The notes beneath the pieces are model-generated. The model was given only the letters and a program-made list of their open reading frames with translations, did no database searches and was not told where the DNA came from. Of a stretch of DNA of 64,000 bases, positions 24,474 through 33,456 are shown one piece after another. The first letter of the stretch is position 1; each line of letters starts with the position of its first letter. Source of the stretch: Mycobacterium sp. ACS1612 (GTDB lineage Bacteria; Actinomycetota; Actinomycetes; Mycobacteriales; Mycobacteriaceae); assembly GCF_001667505.1 (NCBI RefSeq), contig NZ_LZHZ01000008.1:17175-81174 (forward strand), given 5' to 3'. The position numbers and the translations under genes were made by a program.

Positions 24474-25295
24474 ATGATCATGATCACCCGTGACGGACTG
24501 CCGACCCCGCTGCGGCACGCCATCGACCAGACGTTGGCCGCCGAACGCCTGGAAGGCTGGCGGCCGACCGACGCGCATGTCGACGCGCTGACGCGGTTGG
24601 CGCGCGACGAGGTGTCCTTCGACGACTACCTCGCGGCCTACCGGGAGCGGCACTCGAAGGCGTCGCCGCCTGCACGGGACTACCGGCAGCTCTTCCGGCG
24701 CAACCGGCGGTACCTGATCCCGGGAACGACGGTGTTGCGCAACAACTTCGGCGTCGACTCGCAAACCGCGCTGGCAGAACTCGAATTCGTCGCCACCGCG
24801 GGCCGCATGATCGCCTGGCATCGGATGCTCGCCGACGGCGACATCGGCATCGACGGCGTCAATGTCCGGGCTATTCACCAACACCTGTTCGCCGATGTCT
24901 ACCCGTGGGCAGGCAACTACCGGGTGACCGAACTGCGGCACGACGATTCGCTTTTCGTGTGGCAGTCACACCTCGCCCGGCTGATGGCGCTGCTGGACGA
25001 AACCACCCGCGCGCTGGCGGCCACCGGCGCCGGACTCGAGCCCGCCGGGCTGGCGTACCGGCTGGCCCGGCTCTACGCCGACTACAACCACATCCACCCG
25101 TTCCGCGAGGGCAACGGCAGGGCAGGCGCGCTGCTGCTGCACACCATCGCCGCGCTGTGTGGCCGCGCGCTGGATCTGACTGAGATCACCCGCGACGCCT
25201 GGTATGCGGCGTCGCGGGACAGCATGCCGCTTCGCCGTGACGGCAGGGCCAACCACCGTCCGTTCCTGCCGTTGTTGGCAGGAGCGGTGCGCTAG
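24474..25295 (+). CDS. Fic-domain protein with N-terminal VbhA-like antitoxin segment
   Basis: A 273-residue protein. The Fic core has HPFREGNGRAGA at 208-219: the catalytic His208 and the phosphate-binding GNGR are kept, but the last Arg of the HxFx(D/E)GNGRxxR motif is replaced by Ala, so AMP transfer may be weak. The first 60 residues (LAAERLEGWRPTDA... EVSFDDYLAAY) resemble the VbhA-type antitoxin fused to some Fic proteins, with RLEG near the inhibitory-motif position. No clear ribosome site precedes the ATG. No separate antitoxin gene is beside it. The start could be two codons later. Confidence 0.78.
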   Translation: MIMITRDGLPTPLRHAIDQTLAAERLEGWRPTDAHVDALTRLARDEVSFDDYLAAYRERHSKASPPARDYRQLFRRNRRYLIPGTTVLRNNFGVDSQTALAELEFVATAGRMIAWHRMLADGDIGIDGVNVRAIHQHLFADVYPWAGNYRVTELRHDDSLFVWQSHLARLMALLDETTRALAATGAGLEPAGLAYRLARLYADYNHIHPFREGNGRAGALLLHTIAALCGRALDLTEITRDAWYAASRDSMPLRRDGRANHRPFLPLLAGAVR

Positions 25296-25975
25296 CAGGC
25301 GTCGCTGCGCGTTCCGCGCCGTGGCAGCGGTGAGCGCACCCGCTTGTGTGCGGTCAGCAGCAGATGATCTGCGCGCTCCCGGATGCCTGCCGATACCTGC
25401 AATTCAGAGGTCAGATCGTGAAGCAGTTGGGTGGCCAGCGTTCGAAGTTTGGTGTTGGTCTGCTGTGAGCGCCACACCAGAATGTCGAACGCACGGTCCG
25501 CCGAGATGCCGTACGTCAGCATCAACGCGCCCTTGGCCTGTTCGATGATCGCCCGATGCTCGGTGAAATCCGCTATCGCTTCCTCGACCATGACCGCATC
25601 GTCGACATCGCTGAGATCCACATACAGGCCCTGGCTGCCGATCACGTTGCCCATGTCGTCGGTCAGTCGCTCGCCGATCACCGCCACCGGATGGATGCGG
25701 CCGCGCGTGTCGACGATTCGGTGCCGACTGGAGAACGGCCTGCCCTCGCGCGTCATCGCCTCGATGAGCCGCCGCACGTGGTCGGTATCCTCCGGATGCT
25801 TGTGCGACATCACCATCGGGGTGGTGGGTTGCACCTGGCCGGCCCTGTATCCATGGATCTGAGCGACGGTTTCCGACCACTCCCAGCGATCCTCGGCGCG
25901 CAGATACCGAAACGAACCGACTCGTTCGCCCATCGGGACCGTGTCGTCACGGTGACGAGGATTCTGACTGTTCAA
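25292..25975 (-). CDS. PAS-ANTAR domain RNA-binding antiterminator
   Basis: A 227-residue regulator with a PAS sensor domain at about 17-120 (WEWSETVAQIHGY, MSHKHPEDTDHV, VGERL-like strand) and an ANTAR domain at about 135-188 (HRAIIEQAKGALMLTYGISADRAFDILVWRSQQTNTKLR). ANTAR proteins bind paired hexaloop hairpins in nascent RNA and prevent termination. The PAS domain probably senses a small molecule or redox cue. It is a single gene, four bases overlapping the end of the Fic gene on the other strand. A 288-bp upstream region holds its promoter. Confidence 0.88.
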   Translation of the reverse strand: MNSQNPRHRDDTVPMGERVGSFRYLRAEDRWEWSETVAQIHGYRAGQVQPTTPMVMSHKHPEDTDHVRRLIEAMTREGRPFSSRHRIVDTRGRIHPVAVIGERLTDDMGNVIGSQGLYVDLSDVDDAVMVEEAIADFTEHRAIIEQAKGALMLTYGISADRAFDILVWRSQQTNTKLRTLATQLLHDLTSELQVSAGIRERADHLLLTAHKRVRSPLPRRGTRSDAC

Positions 25976-26263
25976 TAGTGGTCCCTCGCCGTTTACGCAG
26001 GACGTTGCCCATCCTCCAGGGTCCTATGAGAATCCCACCGGCGATCACCCGTAGACAGCCGATAGGCGAACAATTGCTCAGGGTGTTATCCCGAAGACGA
26101 AGGAAAAAGCCGTTGCACAGGGTCGGCTCGAGCGCCTAACATCGCGGACGTGCCGAAGCGACTCGTAGTAGCAACCCGCAGCGGGGTCTGATCCTGACCG
26201 ACCCTCCGCTGTGGGTCGAGCTACTACGTCGGTCACTCAACTCGATCGAGAAGACCGGCACAC

Positions 26264-26773
26264 ATGACAATCTCTTCAATCTCTTTCGCAACCAGCGCAG
26301 CGCCGCCGACCTCCACCTCGTTCGCGGCACGGATGACCGGCCTGATGCCACGCGGCCTGCGCCAGGAGGCCGACGCGATGACTTTCGAGGCGTTCCACGA
26401 CGAATACGCGTACAGCCCGGGCCCGCTGCGGCTCGGCAACTGGCAGTGCACCGATGCCGAGCAGCCGTCATCCCGGCTGGGCCCGCATCCCCGCCACTAC
26501 CAAGCCACGCTGGCGGTCGGTGATCGCATCAGCACGTCGTCGGCCGCGGCCTACGGCCCGGTCGCCGCGCTGACCGAGATGCTCTACGAACGAGGCATCG
26601 CGCTCGAAATGACTGCCTTCCACCAGGTTCCGGCCGGCGCGCACATCGCAACGTTCGTGCAGGGTTCCGACGGCGCCCGGTCACAATGGGCGATGGGTTG
26701 GTCCGACGATCCGACACAGTCGGCGCTGCGCGCGATCATCGCCTGCGCGAACCGCCTCTTGACCGACGCCTGA
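26264..26773 (+). CDS. Stand-alone LeuA-type allosteric (dimerisation) domain protein
   Basis: A 169-residue protein whose C-terminal part (GDRISTSSAAAYGPVAALTEMLYERGIALEM through ALRAIIACANRLL) matches the regulatory domain of 2-isopropylmalate and homocitrate synthases. The catalytic TIM barrel is absent. It probably binds an amino acid or forms mixed complexes with LeuA; neither is shown. The first 40 residues are low-complexity. A strong hairpin follows 8 bases after the stop. The start is uncertain because no clear ribosome site is present. Confidence 0.72.
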   Translation: MTISSISFATSAAPPTSTSFAARMTGLMPRGLRQEADAMTFEAFHDEYAYSPGPLRLGNWQCTDAEQPSSRLGPHPRHYQATLAVGDRISTSSAAAYGPVAALTEMLYERGIALEMTAFHQVPAGAHIATFVQGSDGARSQWAMGWSDDPTQSALRAIIACANRLLTDA

Positions 26774-26778
26774 TCATT

Positions 26779-26841
26779 CGCCGAAACGGCATTCCAGCAC
26801 CGAAAGATCGAGAAGAGGCGTGCTGGAATGCCGTTTCGGCG
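26779..26841. terminator. Bidirectional terminator hairpin between the LeuA-domain gene and cyp136
   Basis: A perfect 22-bp stem (26779-26800 pairing with 26820-26841, left arm core GCCGAAACGGCATTCCAGC) surrounds a 19-base purine-rich loop. It lies between two converging stop codons and can serve both genes. Confidence 0.8.
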
Positions 26842-26848
26842 CACACCG

Positions 26849-28330
26849 TCAGCGGATCGGCCGCAGCACGATCGGCATGCCGTCCAGCGGCACCGGCATT
26901 CCGCCGTAGTCGTAGCGCGGCTTGTAGCCCGGGTGCGGAAGCTCCAACCGGTACTGGCGCAAAAGGCGGTGCATCACGGTCTTGATCTCCAACTGCCCGA
27001 AGACCATTCCGATGCACTTGTGCGCACCGCCGCCGAACGGCGCGAACGCGTACCGATGCTTCTTGTGCTCGGAACGGGGTTCGGCGAAGCGCTCGGGATC
27101 GAACTTCTCTGGATTGGTCCACAATTCGGGCAGGCGGTGGTTGAGCGACGGCCACGTCACCACATCGGTTCCGGCCGGGATGAAGTAGCCGAGCAGGTCG
27201 ATGTCGCGCACCGCCCGCCTGAAGTTCATCGGCAGCGGGGTGACCATCCGCAACGCCTCGTTGATCACCAGCTCGTAGGTTTCCAGCTTCTCCAGCGCCT
27301 CGATGTCCAGCGGGCCGTCGCCGATCCGGGCCGACTCGTCGCGACAGCGGTCCTGCCACTCCGGGTTGGCGGCCAGGTGGTAGGCCATGGTCGTCATCGT
27401 CGAGGTCGACGTATCGTGGGCCGCCATCATCAGGAAGATCATGTGCGCCACGATGTCGTCGTCGGTGAACCGCTGGCCGTCCTCGTCCTCGGCCTGACAC
27501 AACACGCTGAGCATGTCGCTGCGTTCGTGACCGCGGGTCTCAGCGACCCGAGCCGAGAAATAGTCCTCGAGTGTCTTGCGGGCCTCGATGCCGCGCCACC
27601 ACGTCAACGGCTTCACCGGCTTGCGGATGATCGCGTTGCCTGCCCGGGTGGTGGTGGTGAAGGCCTGGTTGATGGTGGTCACCAGTTCCCGATCCGTGCC
27701 AGGCTCGTGGCCCATGAACACCACCGACGCGATATCGAGGGTGAGTTCCTTGGCGGCGGGATGGAACAGGAAGCGCGAGTCGTTGGCGGCCCAGTCGTTG
27801 GCCACCACCTGGCTGGCCACCTTGTCGATGTGGTCGACGTAGCCGGACAGCCGGGTGCGCGTGAACGCCTCCTGCATGATCCGACGGTGGAACATGTGCT
27901 CGTCGAAGTCGAGCAGCATCAGGCCGCGGTCGAAGAACGGCCCGATCACCGGATCCCACGCGCGCTGCGAGAACTCCTTGTTGCGGTTGGAGAACACCGC
28001 CTGAGTGGCGTCGGGGCCCAGCGCCATCACCGAGGACAGTGCAGGGGAGTACTGATAATGGATCGGACCGTATTTGCGGTAGATCTCGATGGCGAAGTCC
28101 GGACCGAGCCGGAAGAACTCGATCATGTGGCCGATGATCGGCAGACCGGCGTCACCCATCACGGGCTTCATGCCACTGCCTGCGGGCGGCTGCGCCAACG
28201 GGAACTGCTTGAAGTCGTGCCTGCGGAGCCGCTTCTCGGCCAGTCCCATCCCCGGAATGGTGACGGGAGTCGGCTTCAACCGGCGCTTGGCCTGGTCAAA
28301 CAGGTAGTCCTTGGTGCTGATCGTCGCCAT
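26849..28330 (-). CDS. cyp136: Cytochrome P450, CYP136 family
   Basis: A 493-residue P450 closely matching remembered M. tuberculosis Rv3059 along its length. The heme motif FGGGAHKCIG places the thiolate at Cys439; the I-helix is MMAAHDTSTST, and EALR is the ExxR motif. The start MATISTKDYLFDQAKRR is preceded by AGGAG; a longer reading frame upstream has no such site. It is divergent from a TetR gene with a palindrome between them, as in M. tuberculosis. The substrate of CYP136 is not established. Confidence 0.92.
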   Translation of the reverse strand: MATISTKDYLFDQAKRRLKPTPVTIPGMGLAEKRLRRHDFKQFPLAQPPAGSGMKPVMGDAGLPIIGHMIEFFRLGPDFAIEIYRKYGPIHYQYSPALSSVMALGPDATQAVFSNRNKEFSQRAWDPVIGPFFDRGLMLLDFDEHMFHRRIMQEAFTRTRLSGYVDHIDKVASQVVANDWAANDSRFLFHPAAKELTLDIASVVFMGHEPGTDRELVTTINQAFTTTTRAGNAIIRKPVKPLTWWRGIEARKTLEDYFSARVAETRGHERSDMLSVLCQAEDEDGQRFTDDDIVAHMIFLMMAAHDTSTSTMTTMAYHLAANPEWQDRCRDESARIGDGPLDIEALEKLETYELVINEALRMVTPLPMNFRRAVRDIDLLGYFIPAGTDVVTWPSLNHRLPELWTNPEKFDPERFAEPRSEHKKHRYAFAPFGGGAHKCIGMVFGQLEIKTVMHRLLRQYRLELPHPGYKPRYDYGGMPVPLDGMPIVLRPIR

Positions 28331-28393
28331 GCATGCTCCTGTCGGCAAAAAGACTGTGGCCGTTGTCACTCCAATCTTCATCCTGAATGCCAC

Positions 28394-28411
28394 ACTTGAC
28401 GCATGTCAAGT
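28394..28411. promoter_or_regulatory. Palindromic operator between cyp136 and its TetR
   Basis: ACTTGACGCATGTCAAGT is a perfect 7-bp inverted repeat with a four-base centre. It lies between the divergent starts at 28330 and 28450, the expected position for a TetR operator controlling both genes. Confidence 0.65.
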
Positions 28412-28449
28412 TTTGATCCGGCGCGGCGTGAGTGCAAAGGTCTAGGGCA

Positions 28450-29070
28450 ATGAGTGCCCAACCCGCCCCGCAGCAGGTCCGCCGCTCCCGAGGCGACCGG
28501 CAACGTGAGGCGATCGTGACGGCGGTTCGCGAGCTACTTCAGGAGCGCTCGTTCGCCGACCTTTCGGTCAGCACGATCAGCGAGCGGGCCGGTGTCGCGC
28601 GATCCGGCTTCTATTTCTACTTCGATTCCAAGTACGCGGTGCTCGCGGCAATCCTCGCCGACGCCGGCGAGTTGCTCGACGAACTGACTCACCACTTCGC
28701 GCCGCGTGAGCCGGGGGAGACTCCCGCCGCGTTCGCGAAGCGGATGGTGGGCAGCGCGGCGGCGGTTTACGCCAACGACGATCCGGTGTTGTCGGCCTGC
28801 GAGGTCGCCCGGTACACCGACGCGCAGATCCGCGAGATGATGGACGACTTCTACGACAGCGTGATCGAGAAGCTGATCACCCTGCTCGAACAGGATCCCG
28901 ACGCCAGGCCGATCTCCGACGACGTGCCCGCGCTGGTGCGGACGATGGCCGCGGTGACGACGATGACGCTCACGCACGACAGCACCTTCGTCGGCCGCGG
29001 GCAGGATCCGGCGCGCGCCATCGACATCGTGGAGCGACTGTGGCTCAGTGCGTTCTGGCCTGACCGGTAG
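28450..29070 (+). CDS. TetR-family regulator (Rv3058c-like)
   Basis: A 206-residue repressor with an N-terminal helix-turn-helix (FADLSVSTISERAGVARSGFYFYFDSKYAVL) and an all-helical ligand domain. The ATG follows AGGGCA. It is divergent from cyp136 and eleven bases upstream of an SDR gene, so it probably controls both and itself through the ACTTGAC palindrome. The ligand is unknown, perhaps the P450 substrate. Confidence 0.88.
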   Translation: MSAQPAPQQVRRSRGDRQREAIVTAVRELLQERSFADLSVSTISERAGVARSGFYFYFDSKYAVLAAILADAGELLDELTHHFAPREPGETPAAFAKRMVGSAAAVYANDDPVLSACEVARYTDAQIREMMDDFYDSVIEKLITLLEQDPDARPISDDVPALVRTMAAVTTMTLTHDSTFVGRGQDPARAIDIVERLWLSAFWPDR

Positions 29071-29080
29071 TCTCAGCGCC

Positions 29081-29947
29081 ATGGCTGGCGTCTTCCGGGA
29101 AAGCGGCTTTGCGAATAAGCGTTGTTTCATCACCGGAGCCGCCAGCGGCATCGGCCGGGCGACCGCGCTGAAGCTGGCCGTCGAGGGTGCCGAGTTGTAC
29201 CTCACCGACCGTGACGCCGAGGGCCTTCAGAAGTCGGTCGCCGACGCACGGGCGCTTGGCGCCGAGGTGCCCGAGTCCCGGGTGATCGACATCGCCAGCT
29301 ATGACGACGTCGCCGCCTTCGCCGACCACATTCACGTGAACCACGCGCCGATGGACGTCGTGATGAACATCGCGGGCGTATCCGCTTGGGGCACAGTCGA
29401 CAAGCTCACCCACGAGCACTGGAAGTCGATGATCGACATCAACTTGATGGGGCCCATCCACGTCATCGAGACATTCATTCCGCCCATGCTGGCCGCGCGC
29501 AATGGCGGGCACCTGGTCAACGTGTCGTCGGCCGCCGGGCTGGTCGCGCTGCCGTGGCATGCGGCCTACAGCGCAAGCAAGTACGGCCTGCGCGGATTGT
29601 CCGAAGTGCTCCGCTTCGACCTGGCCCGATACGGCATCGGGGTGTCGGTGGTGGTGCCCGGTGCGGTGAAAACGCCCCTGGTGCAGACGGTTCAGATCGC
29701 AGGGGTGGATCGCGAGGACCCGAACGTCAAGCGGTGGACGGACCGGTTCAGCGGGCACGCGGTGTCGCCGGAACGCGCCGCCGACAAGATCCTCGCCGGC
29801 GTGCGCCGCAACCGCTTCCTGATCTACACGTCGGCCGACATACGTGCGCTGTATCTATTCAAGCGAACGGCGTGGTGGCCCTACAGCGTTGCGATGCGGC
29901 AGGCCAACGTGCTGTTCAGTCGTGCGCTGCGGCAGTCCCGCGTCTAG
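29081..29947 (+). CDS. Short-chain dehydrogenase/reductase (Rv3057c-like)
   Basis: A 288-residue classical SDR. The nucleotide motif is TGAASGIGRA, the structural motif NIAG lies in MNIAGVSAWG, the catalytic Ser is in VSSAAGLV and the Tyr-Lys pair is YSASK. A C-terminal extension with a short hydrophobic stretch (YLFKRTAWWPYSV) suggests membrane association. It is co-transcribed with the TetR gene and may act with CYP136 on a lipid. The convergent ATPase gene overlaps its end by four bases. Confidence 0.88.
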   Translation: MAGVFRESGFANKRCFITGAASGIGRATALKLAVEGAELYLTDRDAEGLQKSVADARALGAEVPESRVIDIASYDDVAAFADHIHVNHAPMDVVMNIAGVSAWGTVDKLTHEHWKSMIDINLMGPIHVIETFIPPMLAARNGGHLVNVSSAAGLVALPWHAAYSASKYGLRGLSEVLRFDLARYGIGVSVVVPGAVKTPLVQTVQIAGVDREDPNVKRWTDRFSGHAVSPERAADKILAGVRRNRFLIYTSADIRALYLFKRTAWWPYSVAMRQANVLFSRALRQSRV

Positions 29948-31128
29948 CGCTTACCCCAGTCCCATGGCGGGGCGGTCAGCATGCCAAGGCCCTTGACCCG
30001 CGTCTCACCGAGCTCCTTGTACAACTCGATCTCGACCACGCTGTCCCCGTCGGCCTCGGCGACCGGCACCGTGTCCAGGTACTCCAGCATCGCCCGCGAA
30101 TGGGTGACCACCAGCACCTGAGTATGCGCCGCCGCCGCCAGGATCAGCGAGGCCAACGGCCGCACCAGCTCCGGATGCAGTGAGGTCTCCGGCTCGTTGA
30201 GCACCATAAGGGAAGGGGGCCGGGGGGACATCAAGGCGGCGGCCCACAACAGGAAACGCAATGTGCCATCGGACAATTCGGCGGCGCGCAGCGGACGCAA
30301 CATGCCGCGCTGCTGCAACTGCAGATCGAACAACCCGTCGCGGACCGCCACCGACAGCGTGGCACCGTCGAACGCGTCGGCCACTGCGCGCGCGAGGTCA
30401 TCGAAGCCGGCCTCGATGATGGTCTGCACCGCTGCGGCCAGGTCGCTGCCGTCGTCGGAGAGGACGGGCGTGCGGGTGCCGACGTGCGGGTGGCGCGACG
30501 GCGCGGCCGCATCGACGCGGAAGCCGTCGTAGAACCGCCAGCTACGCAGCCGATGCCGGACGGCGGCGAGTTCGGGATGCGCACCGGGGTGCGCGTATTC
30601 GGCGAGCACGCTGCGGTAGGCGGGCAGCGAGCGCGTCATCTCGTCGAACCCCCTGCCGGATTCCGCGTTGGCCTCCGCGTAGTCGCGGGTGCGGCGCACC
30701 AGTGTGGTGCTTGTGCGCATCACCGGACCGGCGAACACCGCTTCGCGCTTGATCTCGGGGTCGAGGGCGAACAACGATCTGTGCCCCGCCATCTGTGGCA
30801 GTCCGAGGTCCATCAGATAGCCGAAATCGTCTGAGGCGAAACCCAGTTCGAGCGACACCGGCCCGGTGCGTGTCGTGCCCTCGACCCGTCCGGTCCGGCG
30901 CGCGCCACCGAGTTGTTCCGGGCCCGCCCACAACACCGACTCCAGGCCGCCTTCGCGGGCCAGCGAGCCGATCACCTCACCGCGGCCGCAGTCGGCGAGC
31001 AAGCGCAACGCCCGATACAACGACGACTTCCCGGTGCCGTTGGCGCCTGTGATGACTGTCAGGCGCGAAAGTGGCAGCACGATGTCGCGCAGCGAGCGGT
31101 ACCCGCGAATTGCGACCGTCTGCAGCAT
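29944..31128 (-). CDS. AAA-family ATPase (RecF/OLD-like predicted ATPase)
   Basis: A 394-residue ABC-type ATPase with the RecF/SMC arrangement: N-terminal IRGYRSLRDIVLPLS, Walker A ITGANGTGKSS near 25-35, a signature-like AELSDGTLRFL and Walker B MVLNEPETSLHPEL near the C-terminus, then VTHSRAML. There is no TOPRIM domain, so it is not a full OLD nuclease. It begins five bases after the dinB2 stop, so a shared transcript with the polymerase and TetR is likely. A DNA-repair role is suggested only by that linkage. Confidence 0.82.
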   Translation of the reverse strand: MLQTVAIRGYRSLRDIVLPLSRLTVITGANGTGKSSLYRALRLLADCGRGEVIGSLAREGGLESVLWAGPEQLGGARRTGRVEGTTRTGPVSLELGFASDDFGYLMDLGLPQMAGHRSLFALDPEIKREAVFAGPVMRTSTTLVRRTRDYAEANAESGRGFDEMTRSLPAYRSVLAEYAHPGAHPELAAVRHRLRSWRFYDGFRVDAAAPSRHPHVGTRTPVLSDDGSDLAAAVQTIIEAGFDDLARAVADAFDGATLSVAVRDGLFDLQLQQRGMLRPLRAAELSDGTLRFLLWAAALMSPRPPSLMVLNEPETSLHPELVRPLASLILAAAAHTQVLVVTHSRAMLEYLDTVPVAEADGDSVVEIELYKELGETRVKGLGMLTAPPWDWGKR

Positions 31129-31133
31129 GTCGT

Positions 31134-32174
31134 TCAGTGCCCGCCTTCCGGTGCGTCGAGTTCCAGTCGCACGCCGAGCAGTCGGACGGGGCGGTCGAGC
31201 TCGAACTGGGCGAGCAGTTCCTGCGCGGTCCGCTTGACCGGCTCGGCGTCGGTGGTCGGCGCGGGGAGCTTGCGGATCTTCGTCCTGGTGTAAAAGGTCT
31301 TGGTGCGCACGGTGACTGCGACCCGGGTGACGACACGGCCCTGTTCGACAATCTCGTCGAGCGTCTGCTGAGCCAGATCGTCTACCGCGCACGCCATTTC
31401 GGCGCGGTCGGTGAGATCCTGCGCGAAGGTGACGACGTGGCTGCGTGAGCGGGGGACCCATGGCTCGGCGCTGACGTTGGTGTCGCCGCCGCCCTTGGCC
31501 AGCAGCAGTATCCACAGCCCGGTGGTCGGCCCGAACGTCGACGTCAGCAGCGTGGCATCGGTCGCGGCGAGGTCGGCGACGGTGGTGATGCCGAGTCCCG
31601 CAAGCTTTTTGGCGGTTTTCGGGCCGACGCCCCACAGCGCATCGACCTCGCGGTCGCCCATCACGGCCATCCAGTTCTCATCGGTGAGTCGGTAGATTCC
31701 CGCCGGCTTGCCGAAGCCGGTGGCCACCTTGGCGCGCTGCTTGTTATCACTGATACCCACTGAACAGGACAACTCCGTCTGGCCTACAACTTGTCGGATC
31801 TGTTCGGCCAGTCGCACCGGGTCCTCGACGTCGGCGCCGACATAGGCCTCGTCCCAGCCCCATACTTCGACGGGGTGGCCGAGGTCGCGCAGCAGGTTCA
31901 TCACTTCTTCGGAGGCCTCGTCATAGGCCGCGGTGTCGAGCGGCAGGAACGTCGCGTCGGGGCACTTGCGGGCCGCGGTGCGAAGCGGCATGCCCGCGTG
32001 CACGCCGAACGCACGGGCCGGATACGACGCGCACGTGACCACCTTGCGTGGCTCGTCGGGATCGCCGTTGCCGCCGACGATGATCGGGAGCCCGGCCAGG
32101 TCGGGCCTGCGACGCACCTCAACGGCGGCCTGGAACTGATCGAGGTCGACGTGCAGGATCCAACGAGGCGTCAT
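31134..32174 (-). CDS. dinB2: DNA polymerase IV, DinB2 type
   Basis: A 346-residue Y-family polymerase matching M. tuberculosis Rv3056 in length and sequence. The catalytic carboxylates lie in HVDLDQF and WGWDEAY; the usual SIDE tetrad is thus altered to WDEA, as in other DinB2 proteins. A helix-hairpin-helix (LWGVGPKTAKKLAGLGI) and little-finger domain follow, and I see no C-terminal beta-clamp motif. DinB2 polymerases bypass lesions and readily incorporate ribonucleotides. The ATG overlaps the TetR stop by four bases, so expression depends on that repressor. Confidence 0.92.
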   Translation of the reverse strand: MTPRWILHVDLDQFQAAVEVRRRPDLAGLPIIVGGNGDPDEPRKVVTCASYPARAFGVHAGMPLRTAARKCPDATFLPLDTAAYDEASEEVMNLLRDLGHPVEVWGWDEAYVGADVEDPVRLAEQIRQVVGQTELSCSVGISDNKQRAKVATGFGKPAGIYRLTDENWMAVMGDREVDALWGVGPKTAKKLAGLGITTVADLAATDATLLTSTFGPTTGLWILLLAKGGGDTNVSAEPWVPRSRSHVVTFAQDLTDRAEMACAVDDLAQQTLDEIVEQGRVVTRVAVTVRTKTFYTRTKIRKLPAPTTDAEPVKRTAQELLAQFELDRPVRLLGVRLELDAPEGGH

Positions 32175-32779
32175 CGGCCGCAGAGCTTGCCCGCCACGCT
32201 TTCCCACGCGTCGCCCAGTTGGTCGAGTGTCCGGCCGCGTTCGTTCAATTGGAGATGCACGTAGTCGACGTCGAGCAGGGCGTGCAGGGCGTACGCCTGG
32301 GCGTCGAGGTCGCCGGTGGTGCCTGCCTGTTCGAGCAACACTTGAATGTGCCGATGATGCAGCATCATCGGTTCGTTGAACCGCACCAGCGGGTCGCGGT
32401 TGGCATCCGACAGCAGCGCCTGGTGGGCCACCACGAACCGCAACCGCTCGCGGCCATAGGCAAGCAGCCGATCCAATGGGGGCGCACCGGGGCCCAACGG
32501 CGGCGGCCCGAACAGGAAGGCCTGCTGCTGAGCCTTCTCGTCCTCGTCGAGCAGCACGATCATCAACCCGGCTCGGCTGCCGAAGCGCCGGAACAGCGTG
32601 CCCTTGCCAACCCCTGCCGCCGTGGCGATGTCATCGGTGGTGACCGCCTCGGCGCCGCGCTCGGCTATCAGGCGGCGAGCGGCGTCGAGCAGTAACGTTC
32701 GGTTGCGGGCAGCGTCGCCCCGCTCCTGGGGCGCTTGATCGGTGACCTGCAACTCGCGCAGCGGGTGAGAAGCGGTCAT
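32171..32779 (-). CDS. TetR-family regulator (Rv3055-like)
   Basis: A 202-residue repressor with helix-turn-helix AEAVTTDDIATAAGVGKGTLFRRFGSRAGL. It is the first gene of a unit with dinB2 and the AAA ATPase, and divergent from an FMN reductase gene. A 14-bp perfect palindrome lies 30 bases upstream of its start. The ligand is not predictable. Confidence 0.88.
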   Translation of the reverse strand: MTASHPLRELQVTDQAPQERGDAARNRTLLLDAARRLIAERGAEAVTTDDIATAAGVGKGTLFRRFGSRAGLMIVLLDEDEKAQQQAFLFGPPPLGPGAPPLDRLLAYGRERLRFVVAHQALLSDANRDPLVRFNEPMMLHHRHIQVLLEQAGTTGDLDAQAYALHALLDVDYVHLQLNERGRTLDQLGDAWESVAGKLCGR

Positions 32780-32808
32780 GTTTGCAGTTTAGTTCAGGCG
32801 GAATAAAT

Positions 32809-32822
32809 CGGACCATGGTCCG
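32809..32822. promoter_or_regulatory. 14-bp palindrome between the TetR/dinB2 unit and the FMN reductase
   Basis: CGGACCATGGTCCG is fully self-complementary and lies midway between the divergent starts at 32779 and 32868. A TetR operator is the likely function. Confidence 0.6.
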
Positions 32823-32867
32823 GTTGGCGCGTGCGATGATCTCCTGACTATGGAAGGGAACGTAGAG

Positions 32868-33410
32868 ATGTCCGACGCCAAGTTGTTGGTGCTGCTGGGA
32901 AGCCTGCGCGCTGCCTCGATCAACCGTCAGTTGGCCGAGCTCGCGACCGAGTCCGCCCCCGAAGGCGTGCACCTGCAGCTGTTCGACCGGCTTGGCGAGC
33001 TGCCGTTCTACAACGAGGACATCGACACCGAAGACGTTGCCGAGCCGGTGAAGGCCCTGCGCGCCGCGGCCGCTGACGCCGACGCGGCGCTCGTCGTCAC
33101 CCCGGAATACAACGGCAGCATCCCCGGCGTGCTGAAGAACGCAATCGACTGGCTGTCGCGCCCCTTCGGCAACGGCGCGCTGAAGGGCAAACCGGTCGCT
33201 GTGATCGGAACGGCGCACGGCCGCTACGGCGGCGTGTGGGCGCACGACGAGACGCGCAAGTCGTTCGGCATCGCCGGTGTGCAGGTGGTGGAGGATCTCA
33301 AGCTGTCGGTGCAGACGACGGCGTTCGACGGCAGACATCCCCGGGAGAACGCGGAGATCGCCGCGAATGTGCGTGATGTCGTAGGGAAGCTGGCAGCCGA
33401 GGTCGGGTAG
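32868..33410 (+). CDS. NADPH-dependent FMN reductase (Rv3054c-like)
   Basis: A 180-residue flavodoxin-fold reductase. The FMN loop GSLRAASINRQ and TPEYNGSIPGVLKNAIDW are the family hallmarks. An in-frame ATG 18 bases earlier exists, but AAGGGAA fits the later one. Such enzymes reduce quinones, azo dyes or chromate with NAD(P)H. It is controlled from the same intergenic region as the dinB2 unit. Confidence 0.85.
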   Translation: MSDAKLLVLLGSLRAASINRQLAELATESAPEGVHLQLFDRLGELPFYNEDIDTEDVAEPVKALRAAAADADAALVVTPEYNGSIPGVLKNAIDWLSRPFGNGALKGKPVAVIGTAHGRYGGVWAHDETRKSFGIAGVQVVEDLKLSVQTTAFDGRHPRENAEIAANVRDVVGKLAAEVG

Positions 33411-33456
33411 TGCACTACTCGTGACGGCGCTGGTCCGCGCGCCGCAGCATTCGGGT

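Noticed and set aside
31129..31635. N-terminal extension of the AAA ATPase into the dinB2 gene
   Set aside because: The added residues are an out-of-frame reading of dinB2; the RecF-like start IRGYRSL begins at the ATG at 31128.
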